Source: Pseudomonadota bacterium
GTDB taxonomy: Bacteria; Desulfobacterota; Desulfobacteria; Desulfobacterales; RPRI01
NCBI GenBank assembly: GCA_018819005.1
Contig: JAHJQU010000356.1
Coordinates: 1 to 7,701, forward strand
Length of the DNA stretch: 7,701 bases
Direction: 5' to 3'
The position numbers and the translations under genes were made by a program. A model generated the notes under the pieces. It saw only the letters and a program-made list of their open reading frames with translations, ran no database searches and was not told where the DNA came from. Of this stretch, positions 1 to 5,271 are shown piece after piece; within the stretch, counting starts at the first letter, position 1; each line of letters begins with the position of its first letter.

Positions 1-13
1 CCCTTGATTTGCT

Positions 14-89
14 TGGTGGAGCTGAGGGGGCTCGAACCCCTGGCCTCATGACTGCCAGTCATGCGCTCTCCCAGCTGAGCTACAGCCCC
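14..89 (-). tRNA. tRNA-Ala with anticodon GGC
   Basis: The minus strand folds into a complete 76-nt cloverleaf. The 7-bp acceptor stem pairs GGGGCTG with CAGCTCC and includes the G3:U70 wobble pair that alanyl-tRNA synthetase recognises. The anticodon stem is CATGA/TCATG around the loop CTGGCAG, so the anticodon is GGC (plus-strand positions 54-56), which reads the Ala codon GCC. The T-arm is AGGGG-TTCGAGC-CCCCT. The discriminator base is A, followed by a genome-encoded CCA at positions 16-14. Only 13 bases remain before the window edge, so no terminator can be judged. Confidence 0.97.
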
Positions 90-103
90 TATTTGTATCC
101 GGC

Positions 104-132
104 CAAGTAACAAAAAGCGTTGAGAGTGTCAA
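104..132 (-). promoter_or_regulatory. Probable promoter of the tRNA-Ala gene
   Basis: On the minus strand a perfect TTGACA (132-127) is followed after 17 bp by TACTTG (109-104), a weak -10 that keeps the first T and A. Transcription would start around position 97, giving a leader of under 10 nt before the tRNA. The -35 box is convincing. The -10 is poor, so confidence is moderate. Confidence 0.45.
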
Positions 133-150
133 CATCAAATTTAACAATTC

Positions 151-162
151 CAAGTTAACTTG
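151..162. promoter_or_regulatory. Perfect palindrome next to a -35 box, possible operator
   Basis: CAAGTTAACTTG is a perfect 12-bp palindrome that directly abuts the rightward -35 box at 163. It lies between two facing promoters. The position suits a regulator-binding site, but I recognise no known operator consensus and a chance palindrome cannot be excluded. Confidence 0.3.
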
Positions 163-191
163 TTGACAAAATCCGGGACAGAAAATAATAT
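163..191 (+). promoter_or_regulatory. Strong sigma-70 type promoter for the zinc-ribbon gene
   Basis: TTGACA (163-168) and TAATAT (186-191) are separated by exactly 17 bp. This is a full -35 consensus and a 5-of-6 -10 match. Transcription would begin near 198, giving an untranslated leader of about 85 nt before the gene at 285. It is the clearest promoter in the window. Confidence 0.75.
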
Positions 192-266
192 CCAAAGCTC
201 CGAATCAGAGTAATGTCGGGTACAAAACCGGTGATATTCAGGTCTATAACGGTTCCTATTTATCTG

Positions 267-284
267 AAATAAAAGGTTTTATTT
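267..284 (+). promoter_or_regulatory. AT-rich hairpin enclosing the ribosome binding site
   Basis: AAATAAAA and TTTTATTT form a perfect 8-bp inverted repeat around a GG centre, immediately before the ATG at 285. The only Shine-Dalgarno-like bases at a normal distance (AAGG, 273-276, 8 nt from the ATG) lie in this hairpin. In RNA the structure could limit ribosome access. It is all A/U apart from the centre, so it may be only marginally stable. Confidence 0.4.
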
Positions 285-536
285 ATGATGAAAAATATCG
301 GTATAAGGAGGACTCGTGCAGGCAATATCCGGCAAAAAGCCGGTCCGGATGCGTTTAAGGAATTTGATGCGACACAGTTATATTGTCCTAAGTGCAAGCA
401 GGCGGTTCCCGTACGGAAGCGCCTCCTTCTTGTTCTTTCCGAAGGGGATAAGTATGAGTATCTGTGCGCCTTTTGTTCCGAATCTGTCGGCACCAAGATT
501 GACAGGAAGAAAAAACCTGCTACCATAATTTATTAA
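285..536 (+). CDS. Small cytosolic zinc-ribbon protein, function unknown
   Basis: The predicted protein has 83 residues. Two CxxC knuckles (C34-P-K-C37 and C61-A-F-C64) lie 23 residues apart, the typical layout of a four-cysteine zinc ribbon. The first 30 residues and the tail are basic, and there is no signal peptide or membrane segment, so a nucleic-acid-associated or regulatory role in the cytosol is plausible but unproven. Two consecutive ATG codons (285, 288) could start it. The upstream AAGG at 273-276 favours 285. A much stronger AAGGAGG lies inside the gene (305-311), but no in-frame start codon follows it. A strong promoter sits upstream, so the gene is probably a single-gene unit: the next gene starts over 200 bp away, beyond a repeat. 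It resembles short conserved 'cytoplasmic proteins' I associate with sulfate reducers, but I cannot name the family. Confidence 0.75.
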   Translation: MMKNIGIRRTRAGNIRQKAGPDAFKEFDATQLYCPKCKQAVPVRKRLLLVLSEGDKYEYLCAFCSESVGTKIDRKKKPATIIY

Positions 537-540
537 TTTT

Positions 541-674
541 GACGGCTTCTTAAAAAGTCATTCTGTCCGCCTAGGCGGATTGCACTTCATCTTTCGTCAT
601 TGCAGCGTACGAAAAGTACGCTTCATTCCTAAAGATTTGTGCGCCTTGCATAATGAGCTTTTTACTTTGCCGTC
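541..674. repeat. 134-bp palindromic repeat element (MITE- or REP-like)
   Basis: The ends are inverted: GACGGC at 541-546 and GCCGTC at 669-674, with TAAAAAG/CTTTTTA just inside. The whole element is an imperfect palindrome. Its apex is a 7-bp perfect stem AGCGTAC/GTACGCT around the loop GAAAA (604-622). The left arm also carries an extra perfect 14-bp palindrome, TCCGCCTAGGCGGA (566-579), with no partner in the right arm. No protein is encoded. Elements with this apex and TAAAAAGTC-like ends are, as I recall, dispersed in Desulfobacterota genomes; that is memory, not a search. I found no convincing target-site duplication. The element lies between the zinc-ribbon gene and the isomerase gene and could end transcription from the left. 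Confidence 0.65.
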
Positions 675-759
675 TGAATTTCGACTTTTTACAGGACCAT
701 TAATTTCAATAACTGCCGCGTTATTTTATCGGCGAAGAGAGACCTTTAAGGATAATATC

Positions 760-2658
760 ATGCTTGATTTAATGCGAAAAAATGCCGGCTCATGGATAAT
801 AAAAGGGCTTCTGGGTATCATTGTTGTAGTATTTGTTTTCTGGGGAGTCGGAAGCTTTCGTGCACAAAGAGGGAACAGGGTCGCTTTAGTAAACGGAGAG
901 GTAATTACCGGCCATGAGTATCAGGAGGCGTATAACAATCTTGTTGAGCAGGTGCGCGCCCAGTTTGGAAAGAGCCTTGATGAAAACATGCTGAAGACGC
1001 TTGATCTGAAGAAGAAAGCACTGGATCGTCTGATTGAAAGGAAGATCGTTGTAAAAGAGGCCGAAAAACTGAAATTCAGAATCACAAATGATGAGCTTAC
1101 CCAAGCCATAGTAAATATAAAGGCATTTCAGTCAGACGGTGTTTTTAACAAGAAAGCATATGAAAGGGCTTTAAGCCAGAACCGTATGACCCCCGAAGTA
1201 TTCGAGGCTTCCATCAAGGAATCCATGCTGATAGAAAGGATCATGTCTTTTGTAACAGGAGGAGTCAGGATATCTGAAAAGGAAGCCCTGGAGTGGTTCA
1301 AGTGGAAAGGGGCTTCGGTAAATGTGAATTATGCTGATTTCAATCCTGAGAGGTTCACGGGTATAAATCCAACAGGGGAAGATCTGAAGGCTTTCTTTGA
1401 CAGGAACAAGGAGGCATATAAAACTGAAGATAAAATTAAGATAAGTTATCTCATCTTTGAGCCCGGTTCCTATGCATCGAAGGCAACAGTTGAAGAGAAG
1501 GATATAAACGAGTTTTACGAGACTAATATCGATAAATTCAAACGTCCAAAAACGGTTGAGGCAAGGCATATCCTGTTAAAGGTCGAAGAGGGTGAAAGCC
1601 CGGAGGTAGTTGAAGAAAAAAGGGTTAAGGCCGTCAATATACTTAAGATGATAAAAGAGGGCCGGCCATTCGAAGATCTTGCAAAGGAATATTCGGATTG
1701 TCCCAGCAGGTCACAGGGAGGGTATCTTGGCGCATTTCAAAAGAAGGATATGGTCGAGCCGTTTGCCGGCACCGCTTTTTCATTAAAACCGGGCGAAATC
1801 AGCGAGCCGGTTTTAACCAAGTTCGGGTGGCATATTATTAAAACTGAAAAAGTGAATGAGGAAAAGGTCTTTTCCCTTCAGGAGACGCGCGGCGCTATTT
1901 TGAAAAAGATTTCGGAAGACAAAGCAAAAAACTTTGCATATGATGAAGCTGAAGCGGTTTATAATGATGCCCTGCAAATGAAAGATCTGACGAAAGCAGC
2001 TGAAAAATACGGCCTGACAATAAAAAGTACCGATTTCTTTTCCCGTAATGAGGCTTCCCGGATAACCGGCATAGATAACCCTGCATTGATTACATCTGAA
2101 GCCTTCGAGATGCCCGAAAAGGAGATAAGTGATGTAAAAGAGTCAGGCAGCGGATACGCAATTATTCAGGTTGTGGGGAAAATGGCAGCAAAGACACCTG
2201 AATTGAAAGATGTTAATGAAGTGGTAAAGGCTGACCTTGTGAAAGAAAAGCAGAATGAAAAAGCGGAAAAAGAGGCAGGCGCTCTTCTGGCTGCCCTTAA
2301 GAATGGTGGGGATATGACAAGGGAAAGCGCCAGATACGGGCTTTCCGTCAGTGAGACAGGGTTTTTCAAGCGTAATGAGAATATCCCGAATATCGGACAG
2401 GAACCGCAGATTACGGAGGCAGCTTTTACGCTGTCAAAAGAGAGGCTGTTCCCGGAGAGTGTGGTCAGGGGAACAAAAGGCTATTATGTTATAAGGTTTA
2501 AGGAAAAAAAAGACCCGCCTGCTGAAGGATTTGACAATGAGAAGGATAATATAAGGAAGGCGCTCCTTGAACAGAAAAAGATAAAAACATTCGACGCCTG
2601 GCTGGCCCAGGCAAAAAGCAGGAGCAAGATCGAAGTCGATAAGGAATTTCTGGAATAA
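760..2658 (+). CDS. Membrane-anchored PpiD/SurA-type peptidyl-prolyl cis-trans isomerase
   Basis: The 632-residue protein probably acts as an anchored periplasmic folding chaperone for exported proteins. One membrane helix (about 12-33) follows a short basic N-terminus, as in PpiD. A SurA/PpiD-type N-terminal chaperone region (about 35-190) follows. A parvulin rotamase domain spans about 264-365, with H270 (HILLK), C314 (YSDCPS) and H358 (GWHII) where parvulins such as human Pin1 have catalytic His59, Cys113 and His157. The C-terminal third is a helical region resembling a second, degenerate rotamase-like module. The length matches PpiD (about 620 residues). The frame stays open back to 580, but the extra 60 codons come from the upstream repeat. 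ATG 760 has AAGGA 7 nt upstream, and MLDLMRKNAGSW is a typical PpiD-family start. A zinc-ribbon gene follows after 43 nt, probably in the same operon. The promoter is not clear. Confidence 0.93.
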   Translation: MLDLMRKNAGSWIIKGLLGIIVVVFVFWGVGSFRAQRGNRVALVNGEVITGHEYQEAYNNLVEQVRAQFGKSLDENMLKTLDLKKKALDRLIERKIVVKEAEKLKFRITNDELTQAIVNIKAFQSDGVFNKKAYERALSQNRMTPEVFEASIKESMLIERIMSFVTGGVRISEKEALEWFKWKGASVNVNYADFNPERFTGINPTGEDLKAFFDRNKEAYKTEDKIKISYLIFEPGSYASKATVEEKDINEFYETNIDKFKRPKTVEARHILLKVEEGESPEVVEEKRVKAVNILKMIKEGRPFEDLAKEYSDCPSRSQGGYLGAFQKKDMVEPFAGTAFSLKPGEISEPVLTKFGWHIIKTEKVNEEKVFSLQETRGAILKKISEDKAKNFAYDEAEAVYNDALQMKDLTKAAEKYGLTIKSTDFFSRNEASRITGIDNPALITSEAFEMPEKEISDVKESGSGYAIIQVVGKMAAKTPELKDVNEVVKADLVKEKQNEKAEKEAGALLAALKNGGDMTRESARYGLSVSETGFFKRNENIPNIGQEPQITEAAFTLSKERLFPESVVRGTKGYYVIRFKEKKDPPAEGFDNEKDNIRKALLEQKKIKTFDAWLAQAKSRSKIEVDKEFLE

Positions 2659-2701
2659 CAGGATCATTTAAGGGGAATTCGGTGTATGGAGAGGGGGCGT
2701 G

Positions 2702-2935
2702 ATGAGCAATAAAATGAAAAAAAATGATGAAACTTATTCTTCAAAGAAATGCCCGGAATGCCTGACCCATATTCCTGCTGACGCCGTAGTCTGTCCTTCG
2801 TGCAAGCGACGGATAGGCAAAAGATCGGATACAGGAATGGCAAAGAAAGCCATCAACTGGAAGTCGTATATAATGTTGATTATATCATGGGCTGCTCTCG
2901 CCTTTTACATATGGTGGGCTTTTTTCAGGGAATAA
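2702..2935 (+). CDS. Small zinc-ribbon protein with one C-terminal membrane helix
   Basis: The predicted protein has 77 residues. Residues 17-34 form a compact zinc ribbon (C17-P-E-C20, C31-P-S-C34), like the short zinc ribbons found at the ends of many bacterial membrane proteins. After a basic linker, residues 54-75 are hydrophobic and tryptophan-rich and form one predicted membrane helix ending in RE. With the cysteines in the cytosol it would be tail-anchored. The start could be GTG 2699 or ATG 2702; I chose the ATG, which has a purine-rich GGAGAGGGGG just before it. It begins 43 nt after the isomerase stop and is followed by a strong hairpin, so it is probably the last gene of that operon. 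I do not recognise a specific family, and a link to protein export or folding is only suggested by position. Confidence 0.75.
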   Translation: MSNKMKKNDETYSSKKCPECLTHIPADAVVCPSCKRRIGKRSDTGMAKKAINWKSYIMLIISWAALAFYIWWAFFRE

Positions 2936-2944
2936 ATCCAATTA

Positions 2945-2970
2945 AAGAGACATGCCCCGGCATGTCTCTT
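2945..2970. terminator. Hairpin terminator between convergent genes
   Basis: AAGAGACATGCC and GGCATGTCTCTT form a perfect 12-bp inverted repeat with a 2-nt centre, in practice a loop of four or more. It lies 9 nt after the rightward stop codon and 31 nt after the end of the leftward DUF47 gene. The T-run is short on either side, but position and stem strength fit a terminator shared by the two convergent units. Confidence 0.7.
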
Positions 2971-3001
2971 GTAAGTTATGTAAGCTCTCTATTCAAAGAT
3001 C

Positions 3002-3670
3002 TCACTTTGCAATCATTGCCCGCATCATGTCGCCTGCATTTTCGGCATGGTCTGCAACTGAGCCGATTATCTCGGTAAGCCTTATCATGTGAAACACTGT
3101 AACAGGGTCCATCTCCATGTTAAATATCTTCTGCTTTAACATGTGTTCAATCTTGTCGGCTTCGTGTTCCTGATGACGGAGATTTCTTATTATTTCCTTG
3201 ACCACTTCTCTCTGCTTGTCCGAAAAAGATTCGAAGTACTTTCTTGCTTCTGCAACCATCTTGCTCAATTCTTCAATAGGATCAATGGTTGAATCAACTA
3301 AAAGGAAAAAATCCTTTGAAAGCTCTGCCGGAATTCCCGGCTCAACCCTGTATGAAATCCAGTCGAGCACATCTTCAACTGCATCAAGAACGGCGTCCTG
3401 TTCCCTTAAAAACATGAATAGCTGAAACTTATCAACAGGCAACATAGTTCCCTTGGGGAGGTGTCCCCTTACGCGCCTTTTTATCATGTCTGCTTCTTTT
3501 TCAAGCCTGATGACTTCCTGCCGTAGCTCTTCGAAAGATTTACATTTGTTTTCCACATGGCATTCAACTGCCTGCTGAAAAGCCCACGCGCACTCCTTGA
3601 CTTTTTCAGAATGCTCCTGGAGACCGTCAAAAGGTGATGACATGAAGAGTGAAAAGAAAGGCATTCTCAT
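3002..3670 (-). CDS. PhoU-like DUF47 (TIGR00153-type) Pit accessory protein
   Basis: This 222-residue, wholly helical, soluble protein belongs to the PhoU-related DUF47 family. The family is commonly encoded beside low-affinity phosphate permeases and is thought to modulate them. It begins MRMPFFSLFMSSPF, a typical family start. PhoU-like acidic metal-binding motifs of the E/DxxxD type are visible at E57-D61, D96-D100, E168-D172 and E210-D214. The frame is open back to GTG 3676, which overlaps the permease stop as GTGA. I chose ATG 3670 because AAAGGA (3683-3678) lies 7 nt before it but only 1 nt before the GTG. Only 2 bases separate it from the permease stop, so the two are surely cotranscribed and may be translationally coupled. 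If the permease frame is really broken, reduced coupling could affect this gene too. Confidence 0.93.
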   Translation of the reverse strand: MRMPFFSLFMSSPFDGLQEHSEKVKECAWAFQQAVECHVENKCKSFEELRQEVIRLEKEADMIKRRVRGHLPKGTMLPVDKFQLFMFLREQDAVLDAVEDVLDWISYRVEPGIPAELSKDFFLLVDSTIDPIEELSKMVAEARKYFESFSDKQREVVKEIIRNLRHQEHEADKIEHMLKQKIFNMEMDPVTVFHMIRLTEIIGSVADHAENAGDMMRAMIAK

Positions 3671-3672
3671 AA

Positions 3673-4437
3673 TCACATCCTTTGTAAAATAAATTGAAGT
3701 ATCTTATAAATGACCATGCAGGTTAAGGCGGATGCCGGCAGGGTCAAAAGCCAGTAAAATACAATTTCATATACAAGCCTCAAGTTGAGGGCTTCCATTC
3801 CGCGGGCCATGCCTACTCCAAGAACCCCTCCGACAGCGGCATGGGTGGTTGAAACAGGCAGACCAAGTTTTGAAGCAATAAGAACCGTTGTTGCTGCCGC
3901 AAACTCAACGCAGAAACCACGGCTGTTGCTCAGATGTGTTATCTTTGTGCCGAGAGTTTCCATTACACGGCGGCCTGCCATTGTTATACCTAAAGCAATC
4001 CCGACACCTCCGAAAAGAAGAAGAAAAAAAGGAACCGGAACCTGATCTCCCACTGTGCCTGTTTTTACAAAGAAATAGATGACCGCAAGAGGGGCTACGG
4101 CATTTGCAACGTCATTTGCGCCCTGTGCCAGCGCGACATAACAGGCTGTTCCGACCTGAATATACCTGAAGATTCCCTCCCCGTTGTTTCCGGATATATT
4201 CCTCTTAACGCGTTTTAAAAAGAACTTGGCAATATAGCCTATCAATGCAGCAATTATTGTGGCAACCAGAATAGCCGTTGGCGTCCCGAGCGAAAGCGTT
4301 TTCCCGAGAGGCGTTTTGAAAAGAAAAGACAAAACGACAATGAAAATCGAGATTCCGACAAAAAACGGAGAAAACTTCAACGCCCTGTCAAAGGAATCGT
4401 TTCTGGAAATAATCAACCTTTTAATAATGCTGAACAT
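3673..4437 (-). CDS. pit: C-terminal fragment of the PiT phosphate permease
   Basis: The frame from ATG 4437 gives 254 residues with the second PiT repeat: GANDVANAVAPLAV from residue 106, LPVSTTHAAVGG from 193, and several hydrophobic segments. The homology continues upstream of this ATG to the C run near 4465. The ATG is an internal methionine of the intact gene and has no Shine-Dalgarno sequence, so separate translation is doubtful. The stop overlaps the GTG codon of the DUF47 frame. Confidence 0.85.
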   Translation of the reverse strand: MFSIIKRLIISRNDSFDRALKFSPFFVGISIFIVVLSFLFKTPLGKTLSLGTPTAILVATIIAALIGYIAKFFLKRVKRNISGNNGEGIFRYIQVGTACYVALAQGANDVANAVAPLAVIYFFVKTGTVGDQVPVPFFLLLFGGVGIALGITMAGRRVMETLGTKITHLSNSRGFCVEFAAATTVLIASKLGLPVSTTHAAVGGVLGVGMARGMEALNLRLVYEIVFYWLLTLPASALTCMVIYKILQFILQRM

Positions 4438-4909
4438 TACAAATGAAATAATGATACTTAAAGCGGGGGGAAATAATCCAGCTTAATATGACCGATGTAA
4501 GCTTTCCCCATAGTATTGCTTTAAAACCGCCTGCAATAATTCCGAATCCTATCATTGCGCCGACAATAGAGTGTGTTGTGGAAATCGGCATTGACTTCCA
4601 GGTGGCAAAACTGACCCATAAAGCGGCTGACAGAAGCGCTGCCAGGGCTCCGACAAACGCAATGTGAGGATCATTCAATATTTCATTCGAGACTATGCCT
4701 TTGCGTATTGTATCGGTTACGTGGGATCCGATGAATGCTGCGCCGATCAAATTAAGAATCGAAGCAATAAGAACAGCCTGCCGGACAGTAATTGCTTTTG
4801 CGCCAACAGAACTTGCCATGGAATTGGCAACATCATTTGCCCCGATGTTCCATGCCATGTAAAATCCAAAAACGAATCCTGCAGTCAGGATAATATATTC
4901 AGTACTCAT
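4421..4909 (-). CDS. pit: N-terminal fragment of the PiT phosphate permease
   Basis: The frame from ATG 4909 gives 162 residues. The first 148 match the N-terminal PiT repeat: the signature GANDVANS at 23-30, the second conserved segment MPISTTHS at 107-114, and about four hydrophobic segments. The last 14 residues (RFKYHYFICNVQHY) are out-of-frame sequence read after the C run and end at TAA 4421. Alone it would lack the second half of the transport path and is unlikely to work. Confidence 0.85.
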   Translation of the reverse strand: MSTEYIILTAGFVFGFYMAWNIGANDVANSMASSVGAKAITVRQAVLIASILNLIGAAFIGSHVTDTIRKGIVSNEILNDPHIAFVGALAALLSAALWVSFATWKSMPISTTHSIVGAMIGFGIIAGGFKAILWGKLTSVILSWIISPRFKYHYFICNVQHY

Positions 4910-4940
4910 TATTATATATCAATTTGCCTGAATGGCACCT

Positions 4941-5084
4941 TGAGACCTTCGCATAACATCCCCTTTGCCCGATTTCTGCGTCAGGCTCAAATTTCAATCC
5001 TCGAAATACTTCAATGTATTCCTGCGGTTAAAATTATCGCCTTCCTTGAACTTGAGCAAATTTGGATGTTCTTCAAAGGTCTCA
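4941..5084. mobile_element. 144-bp inverted-repeat element, MITE-like
   Basis: The ends are TGAGACCTT (4941-4949) and AAGGTCTCA (5076-5084). The two halves match as an imperfect inverted repeat over about 68 bp per arm, with shared blocks AACATCC, TTTGC and AATTT, meeting at AATAC-TTCAAT-GTATT (5005-5020). If the ends are trimmed to GAGACC...GGTCTC (4942-5083), both flanks read ACCTT (4937-4941 and 5084-5088), a possible 5-bp target-site duplication. No protein is encoded, so a transposase would have to act from elsewhere. I recall near-identical sequences with GAGACCTTTGCA-type ends scattered in Desulfobacteraceae genomes, but cannot check. It sits 31 bp before the permease start, inside the likely promoter region, and may change phosphate permease expression. 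Confidence 0.65.
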
Positions 5085-5271
5085 CCTTTTTTGTAGTCAT
5101 AAAATGGACGGGAATAATAGTTTGTTCATTTTTGCATGGCGGAATAACATGATGGGATATACAAATCAAGTCATTGTTTTGCTGGTTTTTAACAGGTTAA
5201 AATAGTTTGAAATTTCTCTCTCACTTCAATTTTATCTCCGTTTGCGCCCGATTTGCCGGTTCCGTCAAATA
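5085..5271. other. Intergenic stretch between the repeat element and the helicase gene
   Basis: The gene-free interval from 4910 to 5271 holds the repeat element plus this AT-rich remainder. I see no RNA gene, no credible small gene and no strong terminator for the helicase. One perfect inverted repeat, TTTTAAC-AG-GTTAAAA, lies at 5187-5202. Leftward promoter candidates for the permease, such as TTGATT-17-TATTCC, are weak. I found no convincing Pho box. Confidence 0.5.

Larger units (their letters stand above)
3673..4909 (-). pseudogene. pit: PiT-family inorganic phosphate permease, frameshifted in this sequence
   Basis: This is a low-affinity phosphate permease gene of the PiT family (cation- or metal-phosphate coupled uptake across the inner membrane), broken into two frames. 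The break is at a run of six C on the minus strand (plus-strand G4465-4470). Dropping one C changes TCC CCC CGC to TCC CCC GCT. The N-terminal half then reads on through ALSIIISFV into the second half, giving one continuous protein of 411 residues, normal for the family. Both family repeats are intact: GANDVANS plus PISTTH in the first half, and GANDVANA plus PVSTTH in the second. There is no other damage. It may be a sequencing error in the homopolymer, a real recent mutation, or a slippery or phase-variable tract. The DUF47 partner gene follows immediately. No good Shine-Dalgarno precedes ATG 4909, and an in-frame TGA lies just upstream. Confidence 0.85.

Noticed and set aside
316..528. 70-codon frame from GTG 316 as the real gene in place of the zinc-ribbon frame
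   Set aside because: The strong Shine-Dalgarno is attractive, but its product lacks the CxxC pairs that make the 285 frame a credible zinc ribbon. It is kept only as a finding.
1171..1569. Leftward 132-codon open frame inside the isomerase gene
   Set aside because: It is fully antisense to a well-supported gene, and its product shows no family-like motif.
2800..3078. Rightward 92-codon frame across the terminator
   Set aside because: It overlaps the zinc-ribbon membrane gene in another phase, runs through the hairpin terminator and ends antisense to the DUF47 gene.
4664..5152. Rightward 162-codon open frame
   Set aside because: It runs antisense to the start of the permease and through the repeat element, has no good ribosome site and no recognisable protein features. 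It is a shadow of those features.
5085..5271. Pho box upstream of the permease
   Set aside because: Pieces such as GTCATAAAAT occur, but not as the 11-bp-spaced direct repeats a PhoB site requires.
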